Shown: one piece after another, positions 16,454 to 24,548 of the stretch
Numbering within the stretch: the first letter of the stretch is position 1
Layout of the letters: every line of letters begins with the position of its first letter
NCBI GenBank assembly: GCA_958295935.1
Contig: OY282385.1
Coordinates: 1,178,001 to 1,242,000, forward strand
Direction of reading: 5' to 3'
Length of the DNA: 64,000 nucleotides
Source of the DNA: an uncultured Dehalococcoidia bacterium
GTDB lineage: Bacteria; Chloroflexota; Dehalococcoidia; Lucifugimonadales; Lucifugimonadaceae
Notes under the pieces: model-generated
The model's database searches: none
The model's input: only the letters and a program-made list of their open reading frames with translations
Told to the model about the DNA's origin: nothing
Program-made: the position numbers and the translations under genes

Positions 16454-16908
16454 TCCCTACGCTGATGTTCCACCGAACCGAAGCCGGAAGGCAGCCCGAT
16501 AGAGCCTCCTACGCAAAACCTGACGCCACTCGGCCATCCGGTCAAAGACTAGGGGCGGTTCCCCCTGCCTTGGCGATTCAACTCCGTACCAGCGTCATTA
16601 CACATAAGTGTAATGCAAAAAGGGACGGCATCTCCATTCGGCCAGCGCTGAGGCCCTGCGCCCGCCGCGACATCTTCGCAGCAAGGGGTTCCGCCCGCAC
16701 AGTCTGAATACAGGTCGGAAAATTCCGTCGTTCACCCAAATTCATCCGAAAGTTGAGAAGGCAATCCTTCCCATTGAAGTTATCCTCTACCATCGACGCA
16801 GAAGTTTGCCGATAACGCTTTCGGAAAACCGCAGCCGCAGGTAAGAGCCTTCCCAACAGCGCTCGAACCCCGCCGACCGCAGCGGGCGCAACAGCAAAAG
16901 GGCCTCAT
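16454..16908. other. 455-bp intergenic region between divergent DUF1800 and dehydratase genes
   Basis: I see no convincing coding sequence. The one clear element is a perfect 8+4+8 palindrome at 16596-16615. The segment 16700-16800 is more AT-rich and may hold promoters for either direction, but no clean -35/-10 pair stands out. Confidence 0.5.
16596..16615. promoter_or_regulatory. Perfect palindrome, operator-like
   Basis: CATTACAC (16596-16603) and GTGTAATG (16608-16615) are exact reverse complements around ATAA, followed by CAAAAAGG. The size and symmetry suit a dimeric helix-turn-helix repressor. As a hairpin it would have only a short A-run behind it, so a terminator is less likely on the plus strand. 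It sits in the shared upstream region of the DUF1800 cluster and the second dehydratase. Confidence 0.5.
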
Positions 16909-17997
16909 ATGAAAATCACGGACATCACAAGCCATCTGCTCAACACCGGCAGAATGCTCATTCGGATCTACACCGACGCCGGCATCGTCGGCCTTGCAGA
17001 GGCCAACGGCAGAAACCCGGGCGTCGTGCAGGCCTACGTCGACGAGTCGATCAAGCCCGCGCTCCTCGGCAAGGACCCCAGGCCCGTGGAACGTCACTGG
17101 GAGTCCCTCGTTCTCAGCGCCGGGGACAGCGTTAACCGCGTGCCCACGTTCATCGCCGCGTCTATCGACATAGCCCTTTGGGACATAACGGGCAAGGCGG
17201 CCGGCAGACCCCTGTATGAGCTCCTGGGCGGCGCTTCCAGAACCGCTATTCCCATGTACTGGAGCAGCGGAAACGGGTGGAACAAGACGCCGGAGCAGAT
17301 GCTGGACCGAGTAAAACAAGGCTGGGAGGAGGGCTTCCGCGCCTTCAAGATACGCATGGACTGGCGTTCCACCCGCCAGGACGCCGATCCCGAGAAGGAC
17401 TTCCGGATGTTCAGGCTGTGCAGAGAGTTTCTCCCGCCGGAGATACCGCTGGGCTTCGACGCCAACAACGGATACTCGGTCAGTACCGCCATCACTCAGG
17501 GCCGAAAATTCGAAGACCTCGGCATCGCCCACTTCGAAGAGCCTCTGCCGCAGTATGATTTGCCCGGTCTAAGGCAGGTGGTAGACGCCCTCGACGTAGC
17601 AGTCTCAACCGGAGAGCAAGAGCAGACCCGATGGCGCTTCCGTGACCTTATCGACCTGGCCAACCCGGACATCCTTCAGCCCGACGTCCTCATCGCCGGA
17701 GGAGTCTCCGAAATACGAAAGATCTACGAACTAGCGATTGCCCACAACAAGGTCGTGATGCCGCACAGCCCCACCGCGGGACTCAACAGCATGGCCAGCC
17801 TGCACGTATACTCCACCGTGACCAACGCGGTACGCCCCCACGAATACTCGAACGAGTTCTCGGGAGACCCCCAGCAGGTGCAAGACCTATTCAACGAACC
17901 CGTGCTGCCGGTGGATGGCGTAATGCATCTCTCCAAAGCTCCGGGCCTTGGCCTGACACTCGATGAAAAGGCCGTTCGAAAAGCCATCCTCCACTAA
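16909..17997 (+). CDS. Enolase-superfamily enzyme (mandelate racemase/muconate lactonizing type), paralogue 2
   Basis: A 362-aa protein. The capping domain ends in ALWDITGKAAGRPLYELLGG. In the barrel the catalytic Lys sits in FKIRM (K147-x-R149), and the metal ligands are GFDANN (D184), HFEEP (E210) and STGEQ (E236). MPHSPT (His286) is the general acid/base. This Lys/His, Asp-Glu-Glu layout belongs to the mandelate racemase subgroup, unlike paralogue 1, which has Glu-x-His. Reactions in this subgroup include racemisation and dehydration of hydroxy acids and sugar acids; the substrate is unknown. It is followed about 200 bp later by two VOC genes that may share its pathway. The upstream region holds an operator-like palindrome. 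Confidence 0.87.
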   Translation: MKITDITSHLLNTGRMLIRIYTDAGIVGLAEANGRNPGVVQAYVDESIKPALLGKDPRPVERHWESLVLSAGDSVNRVPTFIAASIDIALWDITGKAAGRPLYELLGGASRTAIPMYWSSGNGWNKTPEQMLDRVKQGWEEGFRAFKIRMDWRSTRQDADPEKDFRMFRLCREFLPPEIPLGFDANNGYSVSTAITQGRKFEDLGIAHFEEPLPQYDLPGLRQVVDALDVAVSTGEQEQTRWRFRDLIDLANPDILQPDVLIAGGVSEIRKIYELAIAHNKVVMPHSPTAGLNSMASLHVYSTVTNAVRPHEYSNEFSGDPQQVQDLFNEPVLPVDGVMHLSKAPGLGLTLDEKAVRKAILH

Positions 17998-18204
17998 CGA
18001 ACCCCGCACAATCCCGGAACTCGTCCACCCTGGCCAGGAAAATGAGAACCAACCGCTCGCCATACCTCGGAGGCGGCTGCGAAACCCCTGCGACATACTC
18101 TTGGAGGAACAGCCCTTTCGATCCAGCCGGTTGACGAAGCGCCGGTCTGCTTCTACTCTCACTTCCTACCGCAAAGCCGCTTCGCTATCGCAACTGGAGG
18201 CGAC

Positions 18205-18600
18205 ATGACGTTTCGCATAAACCACATCCACCTCAAATCGCCGGACCCAAAGGCGCTCGCTGACTGGTTCGTAGAGGCGTTCAACCTCAAGATAGACAGC
18301 GACACGGTCCGCGTATTCGGAGACCGATTCATTGCCTGCTACTCAGAAGACCGGGCCATGCAGGTCAACGTATCAGGCGCACGCACCGGAGAGCAGATGG
18401 GTGTTGGAGACGCCGACACCCACTACGGCCTGGAACATTTCGGATTTGACGTCCAAGACATGGATGCCGAACTCAAGCGGCTGCAGGCGCTGGGCGCAGT
18501 TCTCGCAGAAGGCCCGACCGCCACCGACGACGGGCGCAAGATCGCGTTCATCAAGGTTCCCGACAACATCCGCATCGAACTGATACAGCAGAAAGCATAA
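18205..18600 (+). CDS. VOC (glyoxalase/dioxygenase) family protein 1
   Basis: A 131-aa protein with two beta-alpha-beta-beta-beta units of the vicinal oxygen chelate fold. Candidate metal ligands are a His in NHIHLKSPDP, a His in GLEHFGFDV and the Glu in IRIELIQ, the standard first, second and last positions. Single-domain VOC proteins include glyoxalase I, dioxygenases and epimerases, so the reaction cannot be assigned. It is followed 15 nt later by a clear paralogue; the pair could work as a heterodimer or reflect a recent duplication. A GGAGG sequence lies 6 nt before the ATG. Confidence 0.85.
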   Translation: MTFRINHIHLKSPDPKALADWFVEAFNLKIDSDTVRVFGDRFIACYSEDRAMQVNVSGARTGEQMGVGDADTHYGLEHFGFDVQDMDAELKRLQALGAVLAEGPTATDDGRKIAFIKVPDNIRIELIQQKA

Positions 18601-18615
18601 CCCGGAACCCCAGCT

Positions 18616-19008
18616 ATGCCATACAACCTGAACCACGTGCACGTAAAGTCGCTCGACCCTGAAAAGACGGTCCAGTGGTGGATCGAGGCGTTCAATTTCC
18701 AGATCATCGACGACCGGACACGACACACCGGAGACCGCTTCATCAAGTGCCGCGCCGAAAACGGCGTACCGGTCAACATCTCCGGCCCATTGACCGACCA
18801 GCAACTGCCGCCCAGCGAGTCACACGTCAAGCTCGGTCTGGAACACTTTGGATTTGACGTCGAGGACATCGACGCAGAGATAGAGCGCCTGGCAGGCCTC
18901 GGCGCCCCTCTGCTGGACGGGCCTAACGAACTGCCCGACGGCACCCGCTTCTGCTGGGTCGAGGCGCCCGATCACGTTCGAGTGGAGCTCATCCAATGGC
19001 CTAAGTGA
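18616..19008 (+). CDS. VOC (glyoxalase/dioxygenase) family protein 2
   Basis: A 130-aa paralogue of the preceding gene: NHVHVKSLDPEKTVQWWIEA against NHIHLKSPDPKALADWFVEA, LEHFGFDV in both, and VRVELIQ against IRIELIQ. The three presumed metal-binding positions (His, His, Glu) are kept, so both look active. The 15-nt spacing implies one transcript with VOC 1. The gene converges on the YceI gene; between them GCGCGCAG (19009-19016) and CTGCGCGC (19068-19075) could base-pair. Confidence 0.85.
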   Translation: MPYNLNHVHVKSLDPEKTVQWWIEAFNFQIIDDRTRHTGDRFIKCRAENGVPVNISGPLTDQQLPPSESHVKLGLEHFGFDVEDIDAEIERLAGLGAPLLDGPNELPDGTRFCWVEAPDHVRVELIQWPK

Positions 19009-19125
19009 GCGCGCAGAGACAAGTTTTTCAAAACCCTCGCTGCACCTGGAAACGCCCGGAGACGCTCCTGCGCGCCCCTTACGTCATTGCATTATCCCGC
19101 GAGGCCGGACCCGCTTGGCCCTGCC

Positions 19126-19674
19126 TCACTTATCGAGTTGAGCCTGTATCAGGATCTCCGCCTCCACTTCGTCTTCAACCGTGTAGAAGCCGCTGGCAGG
19201 CGCCGTCATCCCGAAGTCCGCCCAGGTGAAATTCCCCTTGCCCAGCGCCACCAGGCGCTCACCGCCGTCGATGCGCGCGGTGATCTCGAACTGCACCTCG
19301 GCGTCGGAACCATTCACGTTCACGGTAGCAGGCAAAGACGCCTCCAATTCCTCGCCGCTCGTGAAAAACGACTCCGGTATCTCCCCCAACGAGTCGAACC
19401 TCACGGTGGCTAATGGCTGTGACGCAAACAGTCGCTCCCGAACGAAACGATCGCGCCGGGGTTGATCGCTCACGAGAGTGTGAAGGTCGATCGTGATATC
19501 CGCGGTTCCTGCGTCCAGGTCAACCGACCCGGAAAGGTCGTCAGTCTCTAGGGCGACGACAACATCCAGCCCCCTCAGTATCTCGTCCACTTTGAAAAGG
19601 CCCTGCGAGCCTGCGCCGATGGTGAACGCCATGGCCGCATCAGGCTCGGAAGCCAGGGTCGCCTCCTTATTCAC
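19126..19674 (-). CDS. YceI-family lipid-binding domain, apparently cut off from its lipoprotein leader
   Basis: An ORF of 182 aa from a GTG. Its core FTIGAGSQGLFKVDEILRG, SGSVDLDAGTADITIDLHTL, RDRFVRERLFASQPLATVRF and the final VEAEILIQAQL match the YceI beta-barrel that carries isoprenoid-like lipids in the periplasm. It has no signal peptide of its own. The ORF immediately upstream, overlapping by 8 bp in another frame, ends a lipoprotein leader and linker. At the junction GTGAATT and GTGAATA stand in tandem. Removing one 7-bp copy fuses the two into a single lipoprotein reading ...TQQSVNKEATLASEP. The simplest view is a recent frameshift; translational coupling of two separate ORFs is the alternative. 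Confidence 0.75.
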   Translation of the reverse strand: MNKEATLASEPDAAMAFTIGAGSQGLFKVDEILRGLDVVVALETDDLSGSVDLDAGTADITIDLHTLVSDQPRRDRFVRERLFASQPLATVRFDSLGEIPESFFTSGEELEASLPATVNVNGSDAEVQFEITARIDGGERLVALGKGNFTWADFGMTAPASGFYTVEDEVEAEILIQAQLDK

Positions 19675-19990
19675 AATTCACACTCTGTTGAGTGGGAGTC
19701 GGTTGGGCTGTCGCAGTCGGCAGCGAGGGCCTTGGCGTCGGAGTAGCCGCGACTATGGCCGTGGGTTGCGCGGTCGGAGGTTCCGGCGCTCTCTCCGCTG
19801 CGGCAGTCGGAGAGGATGGCGTGGAAGCCGTGGACGGCCCCCCATTTGAGCCGCAGGACAGGGCGGTCAACGCGAGCGCCGTCCCAATGCACAGCCCCAG
19901 GAGAGAGAGCAGCCGCGTCGACCCGGTCCAGCCGGTATTTATCGGAGACGCATCAAGGGCGTGACCGCCGGCCCCGTTTTGCAATTTCAT
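19667..19990 (-). CDS. Lipoprotein leader with Pro/Thr/Ala linker (5' part of the split YceI gene)
   Basis: A 107-aa ORF starting at ATG 19990, 8 nt after AAAGGCGG. It has a hydrophobic segment LLGLCIGTALALTALSC, whose LTALSC end is a lipobox, then a low-complexity linker rich in Thr, Pro and Ala (TPTPRPSLPTATAQPTPTQQ) and a stop. No folded domain follows in this frame; the YceI domain continues in the next frame. In Chloroflexota, leader-linker-domain lipoproteins of this sort are usual, so this is most likely the N-terminal part of one gene. If it is expressed alone, the product would be a membrane-anchored tail with no known activity. Confidence 0.65.
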   Translation of the reverse strand: MKLQNGAGGHALDASPINTGWTGSTRLLSLLGLCIGTALALTALSCGSNGGPSTASTPSSPTAAAERAPEPPTAQPTAIVAATPTPRPSLPTATAQPTPTQQSVNCE

Positions 19991-20132
19991 AAAGAGTCCG
20001 CCTTTCTGTGGTCCGGACCTGGAATTCACTTGAGAGCAGGCCAGGAACGCTTGAGACGCGGCGAGACGACCGTAGTCATGCCGACCCGCGCGAATTTTCA
20101 ACGAAAGGTCTGAGATTCACTATCGGCCGTCA

Positions 20133-20639
20133 TCATGGCGGAGGCGGCAGTGAAAGACTTGGCGGTTCCGTGAATCCCACTCTGTAAACCGCCAACGTCA
20201 CGCCAGTAACGAGAACCGCCGCCAGCAAGGAAACCCCAATCCATACGCCGACTGTCCCTCCAAACATCCTGCCAACCAACGGCGTGAGTAGCGCGGTCGC
20301 AACGCACACTATGGCAGCCAAGGGAACTACGTAAGATACGACATTAGCCAATCCCCCCACAGACTCCGCCAGCAACGCCGCAACCACCGTAAGAGCGAAC
20401 AGCGCGAGGCAAACCCGGGAATAGGCCCTTGCTCGTTGGGACGTATCCCCCGGCAACGCGGCCCATATCCAACCAAGTATCAGCGCGGCCATCACCGATA
20501 CCGCGGCCACGCTGCCCGTATTCCCGAGCCGGTCATCGGGCGACGTGAGAGGTATGTCCACAAACAGAGCGACCGCGCCGCCGGCCAAAGTCGATGAGAA
20601 GGCCGGCATACCGCGCTGCACGCGGCCCGCTCCGCTCAT
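20133..20639 (-). CDS. Small integral membrane protein of unknown function, coupled to ccdA
   Basis: A 168-aa protein. The start ATG overlaps the ccdA stop in an ATGA, so it is translated with ccdA. It has four or five hydrophobic segments (around SVAAVSVMAALILGWIWAAL, VCLALFALTVVAALLAE, VVSYVVPLAAIVCVATALL and VWIGVSLLAAVLVTGVTLA) and a proline-rich C-terminus. I do not recognise a family. Its coupling to ccdA hints at a role in the membrane side of thiol transfer or cytochrome c maturation, but this is inference. A start 13 codons upstream is possible but would overlap ccdA further. Confidence 0.65.
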   Translation of the reverse strand: MSGAGRVQRGMPAFSSTLAGGAVALFVDIPLTSPDDRLGNTGSVAAVSVMAALILGWIWAALPGDTSQRARAYSRVCLALFALTVVAALLAESVGGLANVVSYVVPLAAIVCVATALLTPLVGRMFGGTVGVWIGVSLLAAVLVTGVTLAVYRVGFTEPPSLSLPPPP

Positions 20640-21538
20640 AGCCCGAAACTCTTGGCCAGATCGCCCTCCGTTAGCCAATAGAACACCAGATAACCACCCA
20701 CGACGATCAATACACCGGCAGAAATGGGGTTTACGTAGGGCATAGCCCTACGCAGCCGGTTGACCAGAGCTCCCTTGAAAACTCCTATCGCAATGGTCAG
20801 GAGAGTGACCACGAACGACATGCCGAGGGCATACGCGAGGAACTGACCCATAGCTGATAGGAAACCGCCTGATGACAGAGAACTCGAAATCAGACCGAGG
20901 AATATAGGCAGCGTGCAACTGAGCGAAGCGATTGCGTAGCTTATTCCAAACAGGAAATAGCCCTTCAGTGACGAGTCTCGGGGATCGCCTATCCGACTTG
21001 CCAGTTGGGATGCCCCACCGGTGTAGACCTTCCCGCCGGCGAGAAGGTATGCGCCCAGCCCTGCCAGCAAGAAGCCGAGAATAAACCCGATCCAGGGAAA
21101 TATCCGGGACACCTGCGACGCGCCCGCGGACACGGCCACCCCAACCACCCCGAACAGCAGCACGAAACCCAGACCCAGCGCAGCGCTCACGTACAGGCTC
21201 TTCGCAACCCGCCTGCCAAGGGTCGCGCTCAACGTGGTGTCCTGATCGGAAACGTACAACCCGAGGTATGCCGGAAGCATCACAAACCCGCACGGGTTGA
21301 CCGTGGCGACCATACCGGCGGCAAAGGCGAATCCCAGAGGCAGCCAGTCGCCTATGTTGGACACCAGGCTCGTGGATCGGGACGAAAAGTCCAGCACCTG
21401 CGCAACGGCGTTGTTCGCGCCGGAGCCCATCGCGAACCCACCCGCCAATGCCGCAGCCAACGCCGCAGAAGCAGCGGCAGCAGGCAGCGCCAATGAGCGC
21501 AAAGTTACCGGAGTTTCGTTCTCACCCTGTCCTATCAC
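20636..21538 (-). CDS. ccdA: Cytochrome c biogenesis protein CcdA (thiol-disulfide transmembrane transporter)
   Basis: A 300-aa protein. After a ~50-residue N-terminal extension with one hydrophobic segment come six transmembrane helices of the DsbD/CcdA core. The two redox cysteines are in VNPCGFVMLPAYLGL (helix 1) and IASLSCTLPIFLGL (helix 4), the canonical NPC and SCT contexts. CcdA carries electrons from cytoplasmic thioredoxin to periplasmic acceptors that keep apocytochromes or other thiols reduced. No thioredoxin-like resA/dsbE gene lies beside it; the coupled downstream gene encodes an unknown membrane protein. The N-terminal extension is longer than in compact CcdA proteins, and a later start cannot be ruled out. 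Confidence 0.92.
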   Translation of the reverse strand: MIGQGENETPVTLRSLALPAAAASAALAAALAGGFAMGSGANNAVAQVLDFSSRSTSLVSNIGDWLPLGFAFAAGMVATVNPCGFVMLPAYLGLYVSDQDTTLSATLGRRVAKSLYVSAALGLGFVLLFGVVGVAVSAGASQVSRIFPWIGFILGFLLAGLGAYLLAGGKVYTGGASQLASRIGDPRDSSLKGYFLFGISYAIASLSCTLPIFLGLISSSLSSGGFLSAMGQFLAYALGMSFVVTLLTIAIGVFKGALVNRLRRAMPYVNPISAGVLIVVGGYLVFYWLTEGDLAKSFGL

Positions 21539-21957
21539 GTCGCCGATACCTCGGCGTAAACATGCATGTACATCCGCTGCTTCGCCTCCCTTTCGCCAGG
21601 AAGCCCTTACAAGGCCTCATCCCGGTTTGACCCAGCGCGCACGGATTGCGCGTTCTCCATTTTCCCTCGTCCTTGCCTGCCCAGGGACAGAGGCCGTGTC
21701 AGGGATCCCGCACGGGGAGCGAGGAAGCGTAACAAGTGCATTTGTCCCTTCTGGGAAATCAGATGCCGGCCCTCCGTTAAGGATGCCGTCATTATGCGGT
21801 GCGTCAAGGCTTTGTAAAACTCGCACCGGATGCGCTTTGACCTGCATAACCGCTTCTCAATAGCATGGAAGACCAACCGCTAGGCCCGCGCCCCAAGAGG
21901 CGCAAAACATTTCCCAGAGTAAGAGATCCTTGCCTGACAAGCCCCTCCTCCGACTGG

Positions 21958-21977
21958 ATTCCGGCTTTCGCCGGAAT
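21958..21977. repeat. REP-like palindrome
   Basis: ATTCCGGC and GCCGGAAT are perfect reverse complements around a TTTC loop, in the context CTGG...GATGGG. This is a very common bacterial intergenic palindrome type, and the element at 15006-15048 shares its GATTCCGG core. Confidence 0.7.
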
Positions 21978-22072
21978 GATGGGCAGTGGGCCGCGCCCAC
22001 CTACTCACACCTCTTCTTCCCCTGCTCTTGTAGTAGCGGCGGGCCGTAACCTTCTCCCGGCCAGGAAGAGGG

Positions 22073-22091
22073 GATTTATTGGATACCCTCC
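22073..22091 (+). repeat. 19-bp dispersed motif, copy 1
   Basis: The sequence GATTTATTGGATACCCTCC is found here, 3 bp before the LuxR-type start codon, and again identically at 28433-28451, 26 bp before the uppS start. Flanking sequence differs. It may be the conserved end of a non-coding mobile or regulatory element. Confidence 0.6.
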
Positions 22092-22094
22092 AAG

Positions 22095-22823
22095 ATGACT
22101 ATGCTGAAGCCCGCAGGTACGGACACCCAGCTAACCTTGTTCAACAAAGTCGGCTCCAAGCCCGACGGGCCCGTTCGCGTGCACGTCGCCGTCGAGGACC
22201 CGACCCTTTTGCGGACTATCGTTACGGCTCTATCCGGAAATCCTGAGTTGTCCGTGGCTCCGGGCGCATATGGGTACAGCGCCGAGACGGACGTACGGGT
22301 GATCGACGACTTCCAGGCGAGTAACGGCTCCACGGAAGAGAACGACGGCCAAAACGTGCCCAGCGTGCTCGTAGGCCGGGTGAACTGCGAAGACCTACTC
22401 CTGGATGCCTTTTGCCGAGGCGTATGGGCCTACGTTCCGGCAGCCCACACTTTCACCGAACTCAGCCCCACTCTGATACGAGTGGCCGAAGGCGAATGTC
22501 TCCTCCTCAACGACATCGCCTCCCGTAGAACGTCTGTAGAAAAGCTGATGGCGAAGATACACGGAAACGGGGATATCCTCGCGCCCGATGCGGACGACGA
22601 GGAGCGGCCATCCAATCCCTTCACGGAAAGGGAGAAGCAGATAATCGACGGAATCGCCAAGGGCCTTTCTAGCCCCGTCATCGCCGACCGCCTGGGTCTA
22701 AGCTTGCAGACGGTAAAGAACTACGTCACCGGCATCCTCACCAAGACGGACACGCGCAAGCGGGCCCACGCCGTTGCGGTGGCCGCTTCCAAGGGCTGGC
22801 TGGACGATTGCAACGGGCTTTGA
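22095..22823 (+). CDS. LuxR/NarL-type transcriptional regulator with degenerate receiver-like domain
   Basis: A 242-aa protein. The C-terminal HTH is clear: PFTEREKQIIDGIAKGLSSP, VIADRLGLSLQTVKNYVTGI and LTKTDTRKRAHAV. The first ~120 residues have alternating strands and helices like a response-regulator receiver (VRVHVAVEDPTLLRTIVTAL at strand 1 and helix 1, VPSVLVGRV, GVWAYVPA). The acidic pocket and phospho-acceptor Asp in the expected VLxxD place are absent, so it is probably an atypical, phosphorylation-independent receiver. No histidine kinase lies nearby. It is immediately upstream of the rpsB operon on the same strand, but with its own intergenic gap; a regulatory link is untested. 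The start is either the first ATG or the one two codons later. Confidence 0.82.
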   Translation: MTMLKPAGTDTQLTLFNKVGSKPDGPVRVHVAVEDPTLLRTIVTALSGNPELSVAPGAYGYSAETDVRVIDDFQASNGSTEENDGQNVPSVLVGRVNCEDLLLDAFCRGVWAYVPAAHTFTELSPTLIRVAEGECLLLNDIASRRTSVEKLMAKIHGNGDILAPDADDEERPSNPFTEREKQIIDGIAKGLSSPVIADRLGLSLQTVKNYVTGILTKTDTRKRAHAVAVAASKGWLDDCNGL

Positions 22824-22831
22824 AAGGGCCG

Positions 22832-22856
22832 TTTACAAGCGGCCCTATGCTATACT
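22832..22856 (+). promoter_or_regulatory. Candidate extended -10 promoter of the rpsB operon
   Basis: TGC-TATACT at 22848-22856 is an extended -10 element. The nearest -35-like box, TTTACA (22832-22837), is only 13 bp away, so the TGn extension may compensate. The region overlaps a small inverted repeat (GGGCCG...CGGCCC) after the upstream stop codon. The predicted transcript has a ~120-nt leader before rpsB, a place where S2 autoregulatory RNA is found in other bacteria. Confidence 0.45.
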
Positions 22857-22982
22857 CGGCGCGGTGTTTGCGCTGACACTGGCGGCGCCGGCGTGTTCCC
22901 GCGCCCGTTTTCGCAAAGCGTCGCAGCATAGAATCGGCCACACGCCCCGGCAATTATCGCAACGCACGCCGCGGAGGGACCG

Positions 22983-23936
22983 TTGACAACCGCTCCGGAG
23001 ACAACCGAAACCGCCGCACCAGATCATCCGGTGACCGTACTCCCGGACGTCTACGGCCCCGTAACCCTGCGGACCCTGTTCACCGCCAGCGTGCATTTTG
23101 GGCACCCCGCCAAACGCTGGCACCCTCGAATGGCCCCATACATCTTCACGAAGCGCAACGGGGCGCACATCATCGATCTGTCCAAGACTCTGGAACAGTT
23201 GGAGAAGGCCAGGGAGTTTCTGGGCGGCATAGCCGGAACCGGCGGCGAAGTGCTCATGGTGGGCACGAAGAAGCAGGCACAGGCTGCCGTTGCAGAAGAG
23301 GCGACACGCGTCGGCGCCATGTACATAAATCAGCGCTGGCTGGGCGGAATGCTCACCAACTTCCAGACCATCCAAGCCCGCATAGAGAGATTGGTGCATC
23401 TGCAAGAGGCAATAGCCAAAAACGAACTTCCCACCCAAACCAAGCGAGAGACCCTGCGCGTTGAGAACGAAGTCGCAAGGCTCAACAAGTTCTTCGGCGG
23501 GATTCGGGAAATGACGAAAGTGCCCGATGCCATCTATGTGGTGGACATAATGAAAGAGCGCATCGCCGTCTCCGAGGCCAATCGGCTGGGCATCCCGGTC
23601 GTCGCCATAGTCGATACCAATTGCGACCCGGAACAAGTGCAGTACCCCATACCCGGGAACGACGACGCAGTACGCTCTGTACGACTGCTGACCGCGCAGC
23701 TGGCATCCGCGATCGCAGAGGGGCGTGAACTAGCCCGCAAAACCGCCGAGGAACAACTGGCGCAAGAGGCTGAACTGGAAGCCCAGGAGGAAGCTGCCCG
23801 GGCTCACGCCCAAGCCCAGGCCGCTGCACGCGCAGCCGCCGCGACGGCCTTGCCGCAGCCGGAGGTCGCACAGACAACCCCCGGATCTACAGCCCCCGGC
23901 CCATCCGGGCAAGCGCAGGCGAGCCCCGATTCATAG
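22983..23936 (+). CDS. rpsB: 30S ribosomal protein S2
   Basis: A 317-aa protein with a TTG start, GGAGGGACCG just upstream. The S2 core is complete: [84 protein letters not shown], and [21 protein letters not shown]2 typically ends near residue 250; here about 65 more residues follow, rich in Ala, Glu and Gln and then Pro/Gly/Ser. The first ~20 residues (rich in Thr, Glu, Pro) are also extra. Such low-complexity tails are seen in some Chloroflexota and actinobacterial S2 proteins and are probably disordered. It is first gene of the rpsB-tsf-pyrH-frr operon. Confidence 0.97.
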   Translation: MTTAPETTETAAPDHPVTVLPDVYGPVTLRTLFTASVHFGHPAKRWHPRMAPYIFTKRNGAHIIDLSKTLEQLEKAREFLGGIAGTGGEVLMVGTKKQAQAAVAEEATRVGAMYINQRWLGGMLTNFQTIQARIERLVHLQEAIAKNELPTQTKRETLRVENEVARLNKFFGGIREMTKVPDAIYVVDIMKERIAVSEANRLGIPVVAIVDTNCDPEQVQYPIPGNDDAVRSVRLLTAQLASAIAEGRELARKTAEEQLAQEAELEAQEEAARAHAQAQAAARAAAATALPQPEVAQTTPGSTAPGPSGQAQASPDS

Positions 23937-24034
23937 AACGGTTAGGAGCGGGCGGGCTTCGAAGAGATTCTACCGGGCCGCTGCTTCAACCAGACCACCT
24001 GCCTGAACCGGGCAGATCGAACCAAGAGGAAAAG

Positions 24035-24538
24035 TTGCAAATCACTACTGCAATGGTCAAGGCGCTACGGGACAAGGCCGGCTCCGGGATCATGGACGCT
24101 AAAAAGGCCCTCGAAGAGGCCGGCGGAGACATGCAGGCCGCGGAAAAGGCGCTGGCCGAAAAAGGGCTTGCCACCGCACTCGAAAAGGGCGGCAGGGAGA
24201 CCGCGGAGGGCGTCATAGAATCCTATGTCCACACCGGCAACCGCATCGGGGCCATGGTGGAGTTGAACTGCGAGACGGACTTCGTGGCGCGTACGCCGGA
24301 CTTTAGGGAGCTTGCCCGTGACCTTGCCATGCAGGTCGCCGCAATGTCCCCCGCCTATATCGCCAGAGACCAAGTACCCGAAGACGCCTCGGAACCGCCG
24401 AGCGAAAAGATCCTGGCCGAGCAGCAGTTCATCAAGGATCCGGCAAGGACAGTGGGAGAGCTTGTAACCGGGATGATCGCAAGGGTCGGAGAAAACGTGC
24501 GTATACGACGCATAGCGCGCTTTGAACTGGGCGATTAG
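24035..24538 (+). CDS. tsf: Translation elongation factor Ts (short form)
   Basis: A 167-aa protein from a TTG start, with AAGAGGAAAAG upstream. The N-terminal UBA-like domain (MVKALRDKAGSGIMDAKKAL) and the core TDFVARTPDFRELARDLAMQ with the preceding VELNCETDF are textbook EF-Ts. It catalyses GDP release from EF-Tu. The protein is much shorter than the ~280-aa enterobacterial form because it has a single core repeat and no coiled-coil module, as in Dehalococcoidia and Thermus-type EF-Ts. It lies between rpsB and pyrH in the conserved operon; pyrH starts 10 nt after its stop. Confidence 0.96.
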   Translation: MQITTAMVKALRDKAGSGIMDAKKALEEAGGDMQAAEKALAEKGLATALEKGGRETAEGVIESYVHTGNRIGAMVELNCETDFVARTPDFRELARDLAMQVAAMSPAYIARDQVPEDASEPPSEKILAEQQFIKDPARTVGELVTGMIARVGENVRIRRIARFELGD

Positions 24539-24548
24539 GTAATGCACG

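Larger units (their letters stand above)
21539..22094. other. 556-bp intergenic region with dispersed repeats
   Basis: This lies between the divergent ccdA and LuxR-type genes. ORFs here overlap each other in several frames and show no family resemblance. Two repeat elements are recognisable: a perfect 8-bp hairpin at 21958-21977, and a 19-bp motif at 22073-22091 that recurs at 28433-28451. No other gene is seen. Confidence 0.5.

Noticed and set aside
14999-16465. 488-aa plus-strand ORF opposite the DUF1800 gene
   Set aside because: It is an antisense shadow: Arg/His/Leu/Pro-rich with no domain, while the minus strand encodes a clear DUF1800 protein over the same stretch.
21297-22098. Several plus- and minus-strand ORFs in the ccdA-LuxR gap
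   Set aside because: They overlap ccdA or run through the REP-like palindrome and dispersed motif; translations are not protein-like.
24065-24547. 160-aa minus-strand ORF opposite tsf
   Set aside because: Antisense shadow of a well-conserved gene.
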